30,369 nucleotides of DNA, taken from contig CAZUMX010000008.1 of NCBI GenBank assembly GCA_964622275.1, positions 1 through 30,369 on the forward strand. Reading direction: 5' to 3'. The notes beneath the pieces are model-generated. The model saw only the letters and a program-made list of their open reading frames with translations. It searched no databases and had not been told where the DNA came from. Source of the DNA: CAYPEZ01 sp964622275. GTDB lineage: Bacteria; Patescibacteriota; Minisyncoccia; Phycocordibacterales; UBA6899. Position 1 is the stretch's first letter. Every line of letters begins with the position of its first letter. The translations under genes and the position numbers were made by a program. Shown here in pieces: positions 21,536 to 29,047 of the stretch.

Positions 21536-22270
21536 ATGGACAAACAGATTATTGAAAAAGCAAAGCGAAATTATTTTCTTATTGGAAGCATCCTTACCTT
21601 CTTCGTCGTTGGTGGAATGACGCTCTATGCGAAGACCGGTGGAGAAGGCAACTCGATCTCACAACTACTAGGAATTGAGAGATCTGCGACATCCGGTCTC
21701 GAACAAGAAGTCGAGGTTGAACATGGGGTCGTCACGACATTATTGAAACCACACAGTGGAAGTGGCGACACTGTTTCTGCCGAAACAAAAGATTCATCAT
21801 CACACGAAGGACTCGAGCAAGAAGTGGAGTTCGAACATGGAGTCATGACCATCACCACGAAACCACACGGTGACGATGACGAAGAAGATGCGGATGGCGA
21901 TAGACATCGTGGACGCGGACGAGATGACGATGATGAAGATGAGGATTGGGGCGATGATCATTCATGGAATAGCGGATCAGCACCAACAACTCCTACACCT
22001 TCCTCCCCCACCCCAACCCCATCACAGCCCGTGACAACATTCACGATGGCTGAAGTCGCAACTCATGCGAACGCACAAAGCTGCTATACAACAATCAGCG
22101 GCGGAGTCTACGATGTGACAAGTTATATCCCTGTTCACAAAGGCGGATCGGCAGCGATTCTGGCAATTTGTGGCAAGGACGGATCATCACTCTTTGCGGG
22201 CCAGCACGCAGGTGCACCAAAACCAGAGCAAGCGCTCGCAAGTTTCAAGATTGGGACACTCATTCAATAG
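21536..22270 (+). CDS. Membrane-anchored exported cytochrome-b5-like protein, 244 aa
   Basis: N-terminal signal anchor (FLIGSILTFFVVGGMTLYA, 14-32). Residues 54-111 are a tandem duplication: two copies of GLEQEVE-x-EHGV-x(6)-KPH. A long Asp/Glu/Arg tract (112-142) and a Ser/Thr/Pro linker follow. The C-terminal cytochrome-b5-like domain (about 168-244) has TMAEVATHANAQSCY, haem ligand H201 in VHKGG (the HPGG motif with Lys) and H224 in GQHAG. Two cysteines (C183, C212) match those of the four-domain protein at 23457-25895 and probably form a disulfide outside the cell. Likely role: extracytoplasmic electron carrier or haem binder. The partner and redox chain are unknown. Confidence 0.82.
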   Translation: MDKQIIEKAKRNYFLIGSILTFFVVGGMTLYAKTGGEGNSISQLLGIERSATSGLEQEVEVEHGVVTTLLKPHSGSGDTVSAETKDSSSHEGLEQEVEFEHGVMTITTKPHGDDDEEDADGDRHRGRGRDDDDEDEDWGDDHSWNSGSAPTTPTPSSPTPTPSQPVTTFTMAEVATHANAQSCYTTISGGVYDVTSYIPVHKGGSAAILAICGKDGSSLFAGQHAGAPKPEQALASFKIGTLIQ

Positions 22271-22287
22271 CATTTGTCTCCACTTCT

Positions 22288-22314
22288 GACAAAAACACCC
22301 GAAAGGGTGTTTTA
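22288..22314. terminator. Bidirectional terminator between the b5-like gene and the small Cys protein
   Basis: AAAACACCC, GAAA tetraloop, GGGTGTTTT, serving the plus-strand gene ending at 22270 and the minus-strand gene ending at 22312. Confidence 0.88.
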
Positions 22315-22488
22315 TGTTTTCTCGAATTCCTCTGGAACTTGATCTCGATCCAATCGCCCATAATGTTTCCCATCCACACAATCGCATGGAGTGAGTGGGT
22401 CACCGTGTTTTGGACATGTTACGGCCTGACACGTCCCCACTTTATCAGAGACTCCCCCGCACCCGCCCGTACAAATGTAGTGTTCCAT
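22312..22488 (-). CDS. Small Cys-rich zinc-binding protein, 58 aa
   Basis: Very compact protein: YICTGGCGG, GTCQAVTCPKHG and PCDCVDGKHYG give six cysteines and two histidines, an arrangement for one or two zinc sites. Similar short CTGGCGG-type proteins recur in CPR-like genomes in my recollection, without known function. The ATG at 22488 is chosen because TATACT (22503-22498) lies exactly 9 nt upstream. The longer reading starts at an ATG upstream of that box. The neighbour on the other strand has the mirror arrangement. Confidence 0.75.
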   Translation of the reverse strand: MEHYICTGGCGGVSDKVGTCQAVTCPKHGDPLTPCDCVDGKHYGRLDRDQVPEEFEKT

Positions 22489-22533
22489 ATATCTTTCAGT
22501 ATACACCCACATGACAGTGTATACTTGGCGTTA
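22489..22533. promoter_or_regulatory. Pair of divergent TATACT leaderless promoters
   Basis: Minus-strand TATACT (22503-22498), 9 nt, ATG at 22488. Plus-strand TATACT (22520-22525), 8 nt, ATG at 22534. Both genes lack a ribosome-binding site, and the 45-nt gap leaves room for little else. Confidence 0.72.
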
Positions 22534-22764
22534 ATGACAAAAAGAAAACACCATGATATTCACGCCCGCACACTGGCAAAGGCAGTGACGTGGAAGCTCC
22601 TCGCAACGATTCTTGCATTCAGCACGACGTACTACTACACAGGAAGTGCTGAGATAGCAGGACGCATGGCTGGGACAACCTTTTTCCTAGGCCTCCTTGC
22701 GTATTATGCCCACGAGCGTGTGTGGAACGCAGTTCATTGGGGACGGGAGACCAGCGACAACTGA
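22534..22764 (+). CDS. DUF2061 membrane protein, 76 aa
   Basis: DUF2061 signature throughout: KAVTWKLLATILAFSTTYYYTGS, AGRMAGTTFFLGLLAYYAHERVW and a final W-G. Two membrane helices with the conserved Trp, Thr-Gly and YYxHERVW motifs. Function unknown in the family. The ATG at 22534 follows a TATACT box by 8 nt; longer readings in this frame run back through the preceding terminator and are spurious. Confidence 0.92.
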   Translation: MTKRKHHDIHARTLAKAVTWKLLATILAFSTTYYYTGSAEIAGRMAGTTFFLGLLAYYAHERVWNAVHWGRETSDN

Positions 22765-22765
22765 C

Positions 22766-23377
22766 CTAGAGCTCTTCAATCCCATCTAAAAGAGTTTCAA
22801 ACATTGATGAGGTTGCCTCTTCCTGAGAAAGGAGCGAGAGGAGAATTGTTCCATCTCGACTTTCGACAAAGGCCCAATCAAAATATTTCCTCTCAACAAT
22901 CCCACTTGCGTGTTTAACGGTGGTAAATGTCACACCATGAGGGTTCGTGTATTCACCTACTGTTGCAGAGGTAAGAAATCCACCACTGGAAAGCGCAACC
23001 ATGACAGAAGAGATGGTCCTCCCTTCAGTCGTTCGTTCAAACAGTATTGACCCTCGAGAGGCCATAGCAACTGTTCCTTTGATGTATTCACTAAGAACAA
23101 AATAAAATTTCTTTGGAACAATTTGAATACTTGAATCTTCTGGAAAGATACGGTGCGGGAGAATGCAATATTCTGATGGCACCGAAAAACGAAATCCGTA
23201 TGTTGGGGTTTCAAACACTGGGTCACCGAACGTACATGCTCGCAGGGATTGCACTTGCCGATCAAACATGATCCAAGGATAGGAGAGTGTTTCTGTGTGC
23301 CACATCCACCCAACACAGACGAGAATCAATAGAATACTTGCACTCACCCATGGATGTGTTTTTGCATATGTAACCAT
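22766..23377 (-). CDS. Hypothetical signal-anchored protein, 203 aa
   Basis: N-terminal membrane helix (WVSASILLILVCVGWMWH, about 10-27), then an exported domain with a beta-rich pattern (TYGFRFSVPSEYCIL, SEYIKGTVAMASRGSILF, GVTFTTVKH, YFDWAFVESRDGTILLSLL). The FRFSVPSE-type start of the domain recalls PsbP/DUF1795-like lipoprotein domains, but I cannot assign it. TACGAT lies 6 nt before the ATG. It sits between the two b5-like genes, convergent with the DUF2061 gene. Confidence 0.82.
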   Translation of the reverse strand: MVTYAKTHPWVSASILLILVCVGWMWHTETLSYPWIMFDRQVQSLRACTFGDPVFETPTYGFRFSVPSEYCILPHRIFPEDSSIQIVPKKFYFVLSEYIKGTVAMASRGSILFERTTEGRTISSVMVALSSGGFLTSATVGEYTNPHGVTFTTVKHASGIVERKYFDWAFVESRDGTILLSLLSQEEATSSMFETLLDGIEEL

Positions 23378-23456
23378 AACACAATCGTAACATATCCATT
23401 GGATAGCCGTATCCCAGCGGTGTATCTGCTATACTTACATACACATAGGACAATAT

Positions 23457-25895
23457 ATGGATAGTGATAATACACTTCGAGGCATTATTTTTTTTCTCTC
23501 AACGCTCCTTATCTTCAGTATCGGGACAACAGTGTGGGTCGTTCAAACGAATAAACGTGAGTCGAAAAGGCTTGAATCCTTGATTGCAAAAAGCTCTCAA
23601 GCACCAGAAGCATCACAGAGCGCAAACACAGAAACGACACCATCCGGATTGGCTGAGGTCGTCTCACCAACACCATCATCACCTTCGACAAATCCCCCAG
23701 CAGCACCAAAAAACGGGACTGGTACGACAAAACCCTCTGGGAGTGCGTCGTTTCTTAGCATGACGGACGTCGCCAAGCACTCAAGCGCGTCATCGTGCTG
23801 GTTTGTCATTTCAGGAAAAGTCTACGATGTCACAGCGTTTGCAAGCAAACATCCTGGCGGAAAGAGTCCCATTACCGATTCATGCGGCACCGATGTGACA
23901 AAGCTCTACCAAACAAAAGGCGGAAATCCAGGTCGCCCACATTCCGGTGCAGCAGATAGCATGCTCCCCACATACTATGTCGGAGAGATTGGAAAAACTC
24001 TCGCAACCACCCCCACACCAGCACCATCCAAGAATCCGTCCCCTTCTCCCGTACAACCCCAATCATCCGATACCACTCTTCCAACAGTGAGCATTACTTC
24101 GCCGGTACAAAATAGTTCTTTTCCATCAAATCAAACTGTAACGATTTCTGTAAGCGCATCGGATGCATCAGGAATTGCATATGTTGAGCTCTCAATCGAT
24201 AACATTGTTGTCGGGAAAGATGCTGTGAGTCCTTTTGTGTTTACTTCGACCTTTACAACAGGTGCACATAGCGTAAGTGCACGCGCTGTTGACCCAAGTG
24301 GAAATTCAAAGACCTCTACTATCTCGATCAACGCAACAGCACCAACCACAGAGACTCCCACTACCCCCACCCCTTCTCCAACCTCAACGTCACAGAATAC
24401 ATATACGCTCACTCAAGTCGCCACACATAATTCTCAAGGAAATTGTTGGCTTGTGATTTCTGGAAATATTTACAACGTCACCTCCTTCCTCTCAAGCCAC
24501 CCAGGAGGAGTCTCCACCATCACGCCACACTGTGGCACAGATGCAACGACTGCGTTTCAAACAAAGGGATATGGGAACAACCACTCAAACTATGCGTATT
24601 CTCTGTTGCCGACATATTTTGTTGCCAGCGTCGGTTCAGCAAGTCCTTCTCCGGCACCGACTCCAACACCAAATCCTCAAGCTGACACTACCCCGCCCAC
24701 AGTGACGATGCTTACCCCTGTCAACAATGCGTCTTTCCCAGCAAATCAAAGCATAACAATCAGCGCTTCTGCTTCTGATGCTTCTGGGGTGTCCTATGTC
24801 GAATTTTCTGTCGATGGAACGGTGGTGTCGACAGATTATTCAAGTCCTTACTCAGCTGTAACAACAGTTGCAATAGGCTCGCACACAGTGACCGCACGTG
24901 CGGTAGATACGAGCGGACATTATGCGCTTGCAGCAATCACTGTTATTGCAACGGTTCCTCCGACTCCTACACCTACTCCAACACCTACACCGACTCCAAG
25001 CACAACAACATACACAGCATCACAAGTTGCTACACATAATTCTCAATCAAATTGCTGGCTGACGATCTCTGGCAAGGTGTACAACGTCACCTCCTTCCTC
25101 TCAAGTCACCCAGGAGGAGTCTCCACCATCACGCCACACTGTGGCACAGATGCAACGACTGCGTTTCAAACGAAAGGCGGTGGAGGAAACAATCACTCGA
25201 CCTTCGCATATTCTCTGTTGCCAACGTACTATGTCGGTGACCTCTCGACGACTGTCACACCAACCCCGTCTCCTACTCCTACTCCAACACCTACACCTAC
25301 ACCCACACCAACTCCGACACCATCGGGGACAACATATACTGCAGCAGATGTTGCGACACACAATACTTCTGGAAACTGCTGGCTCATTATTCTTTCAAAG
25401 GTGTATAACGTATCTTCATTTATCAGTGCACACCCAGGAGGACAGTCCGCAATTACAACACGTTGTGGAACTGATTCCACAACAGCATTCACCACCAGTG
25501 GTGCTGGTGGTCACGCTCACAAAACCTCTGCTTACAACATGCTTCCCACATACTACGTTGGAGACCTTTCGACGACTGTCACACCAACGCCATCCCCGAC
25601 TCCTACACCTACTCCGACACCAAGTGGCGCACCAACAACGGCAACTATTTCTGTGAATAGCTCTGGTGTCTTAAGTCCCACAAGCGCAACTATCGCATCT
25701 GGGGGTTCAGTCACCTTCCAGTACACCTCAGGGTCTGGGGAAGCAAAAGTGCGATTTTCTCCAACGACCATTACCGGCTTCACTCTTGATGAAGAAAACT
25801 CCTCTCGAACACGCACATTCACATCTGTAGGCATATGGACCGTCAGTGTTCAAGATAAGGCTTCTGGCAATACCGCAACGATCACCGTTCAATAG
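23457..25895 (+). CDS. Exported tetra-cytochrome-b5-like protein with Ig-like modules, 812 aa
   Basis: Signal anchor IIFFLSTLLIFSIGTTVWVV (10-29). Then b5-like domain 1 (99-179), Ig-like module (207-293), b5-like 2 (316-393), Ig-like module (411-500), b5-like 3 (518-596), b5-like 4 (627-704), and a C-terminal beta domain (725-812) resembling a cupredoxin or PKD fold without clear ligands. Each b5 domain has HPGG (H132, H348, H551, H659) and a second His (H162, H376, H580, H686 or H688), plus a Cys pair (C114/C143, C330/C359, C533/C562, C641/C670) suited to an extracellular disulfide. Linkers are (Thr-Pro)n. Predicted: up to four b haems on a stalk outside the membrane, an electron conduit or haem-binding adhesin. 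AGGA lies 6 nt before the ATG; TATACT at 23430-23435. Confidence 0.88.
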   Translation: MDSDNTLRGIIFFLSTLLIFSIGTTVWVVQTNKRESKRLESLIAKSSQAPEASQSANTETTPSGLAEVVSPTPSSPSTNPPAAPKNGTGTTKPSGSASFLSMTDVAKHSSASSCWFVISGKVYDVTAFASKHPGGKSPITDSCGTDVTKLYQTKGGNPGRPHSGAADSMLPTYYVGEIGKTLATTPTPAPSKNPSPSPVQPQSSDTTLPTVSITSPVQNSSFPSNQTVTISVSASDASGIAYVELSIDNIVVGKDAVSPFVFTSTFTTGAHSVSARAVDPSGNSKTSTISINATAPTTETPTTPTPSPTSTSQNTYTLTQVATHNSQGNCWLVISGNIYNVTSFLSSHPGGVSTITPHCGTDATTAFQTKGYGNNHSNYAYSLLPTYFVASVGSASPSPAPTPTPNPQADTTPPTVTMLTPVNNASFPANQSITISASASDASGVSYVEFSVDGTVVSTDYSSPYSAVTTVAIGSHTVTARAVDTSGHYALAAITVIATVPPTPTPTPTPTPTPSTTTYTASQVATHNSQSNCWLTISGKVYNVTSFLSSHPGGVSTITPHCGTDATTAFQTKGGGGNNHSTFAYSLLPTYYVGDLSTTVTPTPSPTPTPTPTPTPTPTPTPSGTTYTAADVATHNTSGNCWLIILSKVYNVSSFISAHPGGQSAITTRCGTDSTTAFTTSGAGGHAHKTSAYNMLPTYYVGDLSTTVTPTPSPTPTPTPTPSGAPTTATISVNSSGVLSPTSATIASGGSVTFQYTSGSGEAKVRFSPTTITGFTLDEENSSRTRTFTSVGIWTVSVQDKASGNTATITVQ
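24996..25625 (+). repeat. Thr-Pro linker coding repeats in the tetra-b5 gene
   Basis: Runs of ACNCCN triplet pairs (about 24960-25000, 25262-25322 and 25588-25622) encode Thr-Pro spacers. The DNA for b5 domains 2 and 3 is also nearly identical over about 100 nt (24473-24570 and 25074-25170), showing recent internal duplication. Confidence 0.75.
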
Positions 25896-25908
25896 TGGGC
25901 GTTCGTGA

Positions 25909-25914
25909 TAGAAT
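25909..25914 (+). promoter_or_regulatory. -10 box of the malic enzyme gene
   Basis: TAGAAT followed by six bases and ATG (25921). It excludes a useful ribosome-binding site and lies 13 nt after the stop of the tetra-b5 gene. Confidence 0.55.
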
Positions 25915-25920
25915 GTGCCC

Positions 25921-27087
25921 ATGTCACGAAACACATCACAAAAAAAGAAGAAAGATTTTGCTGCTCTCGCACTCAATATCCACAAAAAACTGAATGGAAA
26001 GATCTCTATTACACCAAAGAAAAAAGTAGGTTCACGCGATGACCTCGCTGTCTTTTACACCCCGGGCGTTGGTGCAGTCTCAACATTTCTCTCAAAAAAC
26101 AAAGACAAAACAAAAGCATATACACTCAAAGGAAATTCTGTTGCGGTCATCTCTGATGGATCGGCAGTTTTGGGCCTTGGCAATATCGGTCCAGAAGGCG
26201 CCTACCCTGTCATGGAAGGTAAAGCAATGCTCTTTAAAGCCCTTGCGGATATTGATGCTGTACCCATTCTTCTTTCAACACAACACCCTGATGAAATTGT
26301 CGCTGCGGTGAAGGCCATTGCGCCCACATTTGGTGGAATTAATCTTGAGGATATAGCTGCACCAAAATGCTTTGAGATTGAGCGAAAGCTTCAGGATGCT
26401 CTGGATATCCCTGTTCTTCATGATGACCAGCATGGAACCGCCATGGTCGTACTTGCAGGACTCATCAATGCGCTCAAGGTAGTAAAGAAATCTCCTAAGC
26501 ATATTCGCATCGCAATTTCTGGAGCGGGTGCGGCGGGAGCAGCAATCGCATTCTTTTTGAAAGCGTATGGCATCACCGAAATACTTGTTGTGGATCGACT
26601 TGGCGTCATCTACAAAACTCGCCCCGACCTTTCGCCTGAAAAACGTAAGCTTGCTGAAGAGACGAACCCTCACAATGTTGGTGGCGGCCTCGCAGATGCT
26701 ATGCGTGGTGCAGATGTCTTTATTGGTGTATCTTCAGCCGGGCTCGTGACCGAAGAGATGGTGCGAGGAATGGCCCCACGTGCAATTGTCTTCTCACTCG
26801 CAAATCCCGTACCAGAAATCATGCCGGATATTGCCCTCAAAGCTGGGGCTATGGTCGTAGCAACGGGGCGCTCTGACTTCCCGAATCAAGTCAATAACTC
26901 TCTCGGCTTCCCAGGTATCTTTCGTGGCGCCCTCGATCATGGGGTAATGAGGATTACTGACCTCATGCTCGTTCAAGCAGCGAAAAATCTTGCTGCATTA
27001 GTAAAGAAGCCCACGGCGACAAATATCATGCCGGGACCTCTCGATAAAAAAGCAGTGAGCGCAGTTGCTCGTGCGATGAAACAATAA
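25921..27087 (+). CDS. NAD(P)-dependent malic enzyme, short form, 388 aa
   Basis: Oxidative decarboxylation of malate to pyruvate and CO2. N-terminal malic domain: YTPGVGAVSTFL, VISDGSAVLGLGNIGPEGAYPVMEGKAMLFK with the catalytic Lys, DAVPILL and GGINLEDIAAPKCFEIE; then LHDDQHGTAMV for the metal site. Nucleotide-binding domain: ISGAGAAGAAIAFFL (Rossmann GxGxxG), VVDRLG (acidic, suggesting NAD), FSLANPVPEI and ATGRSDFPNQVNN. The length fits the bacterial short forms without a phosphotransacetylase extension. A GTG six bases earlier is a possible start, but the ATG fits the TAGAAT box. No other central carbon gene is nearby. Confidence 0.96.
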   Translation: MSRNTSQKKKKDFAALALNIHKKLNGKISITPKKKVGSRDDLAVFYTPGVGAVSTFLSKNKDKTKAYTLKGNSVAVISDGSAVLGLGNIGPEGAYPVMEGKAMLFKALADIDAVPILLSTQHPDEIVAAVKAIAPTFGGINLEDIAAPKCFEIERKLQDALDIPVLHDDQHGTAMVVLAGLINALKVVKKSPKHIRIAISGAGAAGAAIAFFLKAYGITEILVVDRLGVIYKTRPDLSPEKRKLAEETNPHNVGGGLADAMRGADVFIGVSSAGLVTEEMVRGMAPRAIVFSLANPVPEIMPDIALKAGAMVVATGRSDFPNQVNNSLGFPGIFRGALDHGVMRITDLMLVQAAKNLAALVKKPTATNIMPGPLDKKAVSAVARAMKQ

Positions 27088-27089
27088 AA

Positions 27090-27395
27090 CTATTCCTGTG
27101 ACTCGCCAGCACGGATGCGGTCTGCGGCCTCTTCTTCCTCGATCTGAATCCCTTTCATAGGATGCTCAAGGACATCTTCCTTAAGTTGATTCAGAGTTTC
27201 CACACAACCCTCATTGAGGAGAGGTTCGTCGTGTTGTTGTAGTTCTGAAGTCATCATCGCTATCCGCGAAAGGAGATCGTCTTTGACATCAGGAGTAATC
27301 GGACCCTGGCTTAATGCAACAAAAATATCCTCCTCTAACTGTTCAACTCTCTTCTCGAGTTCTCCTACCTCTTGATATGACTCATGGTGTTTCAT
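27090..27395 (-). CDS. Hypothetical coiled-coil protein, 101 aa
   Basis: Acidic, helical protein with heptad patterns (VGELEKRVEQLEEDIFVAL, LLSRIAMMTSELQQH). No membrane segment and no recognised family. Its TACACT box (27409-27404) overlaps the stop codon of the gene before it and lies 8 nt before the ATG, so it may be transcribed on its own in addition to read-through. It resembles the adjacent 86-aa protein in size and character; the two may form a hetero-oligomer (inference). Confidence 0.72.
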   Translation of the reverse strand: MKHHESYQEVGELEKRVEQLEEDIFVALSQGPITPDVKDDLLSRIAMMTSELQQHDEPLLNEGCVETLNQLKEDVLEHPMKGIQIEEEEAADRIRAGESQE

Positions 27396-27401
27396 ATGTT
27401 T

Positions 27402-27662
27402 CTAGTGTACTCGCGCAAGTATTCCTTGCAAGCGGTGTATCTCTGCTTTTACTTCTTGATATTTGAGATTAACTAAAGGGCCCAATTCCCCCGCATCATG
27501 GAGCGCCGCCTCAACACTGTGTAATCGTCCTAAAATCTCGCGAATCATACCAAACTCTTCAGAAGAGTCGTCGACCTCAGCAGCCTCTTCAAGGACCTCA
27601 TCTGCGGCATTCATATTGATCGCGAAACCTTCAGGATTAAGTGATGACTCCATCCCCTTCAT
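27402..27662 (-). CDS. Hypothetical acidic helical protein, 86 aa
   Basis: Acidic middle (ADEVLEEAAEVDDSSEEFG) followed by a probable helical hairpin (MIREILGRLHSVEAAL, VNLKYQEVKAEIHRLQGIL). Unknown family. TACAAT (27676-27671) lies 8 nt before the ATG; AAAGGGG in the same gap could act as a weak ribosome-binding site. It is 6 nt upstream of the 101-aa gene. Confidence 0.7.
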   Translation of the reverse strand: MKGMESSLNPEGFAINMNAADEVLEEAAEVDDSSEEFGMIREILGRLHSVEAALHDAGELGPLVNLKYQEVKAEIHRLQGILARVH

Positions 27663-27679
27663 ACCCCTTTATTGTACGC

Positions 27680-27728
27680 CCCAAAAAAAGAAAAAGAAAA
27701 GAGCCTAGATTCCGTAGAATCTAGGCTC
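27680..27728 (-). terminator. Terminator of the secreted repeat-protein gene
   Basis: GAGCCTAGATT and AATCTAGGCTC form an 11-bp stem with a 6-nt loop (27701-27728). On the minus strand TTTTCTTTTTCTTTTTTT follows. Confidence 0.9.
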
Positions 27729-27748
27729 CCGATTAGCGAAGGAACATA

Positions 27749-29005
27749 TTATTGTTTTTGTATACCCTTTTCCATCGTAGCAAACGAGTTCGAGGTGACC
27801 CCCGTTCCCGCTTTCTGGCGAAGGAACACGACAGTGAGTTCTGGCGTCCAGTCGTTTGTGGCGGTGCCACTTGACCTACCCAGAGTCCCTGTCACAGACC
27901 CGATCGCCTCTCCCAGAGGACCACCCGCACCCGGAGCAATACTCCAGCCTCGACCTGTCGTCGCAAGGGTCGCATGCATGATGGTTGCCTTGCGGCTCAT
28001 GACCATCAGAAGCGTCTCATCCGTCCGGAGATACTGACCGACCTGCGCTGCACGAATGCGGAGCTCATCGACGGTAACCGTATGAGCTTCCTTGCCTGCT
28101 GCTTGAACACTCAACGAGGCGATGCACTCATAGGTTCCCTGGTCGGGGACCCTATTAGCAACGGCTGCGACGATCTTGGCACGTCCACGTTCCTTGCGGA
28201 TACCAGGAAAACCAGACATCGTCGTCATTGTCGGGTATACATCTTTGGCCACAAAGAGCTGCTTGCCTTTGTAGACTTCGATGTCCCCTGTGGTAGATCC
28301 ACACGACTCCAGGATGGAGTACAAGTAGTCCACGAAACAGGTGGCGCATTCAGCAATGACTGGTGCTGGAGCAAGCGACGGCGTCGACGGCGGGACGAGC
28401 ATGACATTCAAATTCTTGTCATGACTGTCGATCTTGAGGTCGACATTTCCCGCATTCGAGACATTGCCAGTGTTGGAGACATTGCCACTCGAATTATTCG
28501 TCGAGTTGCCACTCCCCGAGACACTCTGCGACTGGCTCGAATTTCCGCTTCCATTCATGGATTGGGACTGATTCGAGTTTCCGCTCCCCGTAATAGACTG
28601 TGTTTGGTCCTGGTTGGAATTCCCACTACCAGTCACTGCCGCTGAGGAATTGGAAGTCTGCTGCTGAGTCTGCCCTTGATGCTGACTCGCAGAGGAATTC
28701 GAAGACGAATTCCCGCTATTGTGAACAGACCCACCTGTCGCTGATGCATTGCCCCCTCCACCACCATAAGCCACAGGATTGGCTGTAACAGTAGTGGTAT
28801 TCGAAGCGTTCCCCCCAGCACCACCTTGTCCGCCTTGCGGCTGATTGATGGTCTGACTCGGAATCGTCGTGCAGTTGAAACAACTGCCCGACTGGTCGAT
28901 GACCTGAGTTGTTGGTTGGCTTCCTCCTGTCGCTTGTGCAACAGAAGCACCACACATGAGTACGGCCACAAGGACCGCTTTTCCCATCGTCATTTTCATC
29001 ATCAT
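27749..29005 (-). CDS. Secreted Gly/Ser/Asn/Gln-repeat protein with C-terminal domain, 418 aa
   Basis: Signal peptide GKAVLVAVLMCGASVAQAT with probable cleavage after AQA (about 24). Residues about 30-190 are low complexity: Gly-rich, then repeats of GSGNSNQ/SGNSSQSQS type that resemble the polar stacking repeats of amyloid-like or adhesive surface proteins such as curlins. Two Cys-pair motifs (CFNC; CATC) occur. The C-terminal 200 residues (from about 205) are a folded region of unknown family: QLFVAKDVYPTMTT, AKIVAAVANRVP, TYECIASLSVQ and SRKATIMHATLAT. AGGGGATG precedes the first ATG. It may be transcribed together with the LysM gene, 42 nt upstream. Confidence 0.8.
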   Translation of the reverse strand: MMMKMTMGKAVLVAVLMCGASVAQATGGSQPTTQVIDQSGSCFNCTTIPSQTINQPQGGQGGAGGNASNTTTVTANPVAYGGGGGNASATGGSVHNSGNSSSNSSASQHQGQTQQQTSNSSAAVTGSGNSNQDQTQSITGSGNSNQSQSMNGSGNSSQSQSVSGSGNSTNNSSGNVSNTGNVSNAGNVDLKIDSHDKNLNVMLVPPSTPSLAPAPVIAECATCFVDYLYSILESCGSTTGDIEVYKGKQLFVAKDVYPTMTTMSGFPGIRKERGRAKIVAAVANRVPDQGTYECIASLSVQAAGKEAHTVTVDELRIRAAQVGQYLRTDETLLMVMSRKATIMHATLATTGRGWSIAPGAGGPLGEAIGSVTGTLGRSSGTATNDWTPELTVVFLRQKAGTGVTSNSFATMEKGIQKQ

Positions 29006-29047
29006 CCCCTATTCATTTTAGAGTTTAAAAAGATTGAAGAAGATGGA

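Noticed and set aside
22168..22533. N-terminal extension of the DUF2061 gene
   Set aside because: It would run back through the end of the b5-like gene and a strong terminator; the TATACT box places the start at 22534.
24960..25625. Possible CRISPR or minisatellite array
   Set aside because: The repeats are in-frame Thr-Pro codons and duplicated b5 domains, without uniform spacers.
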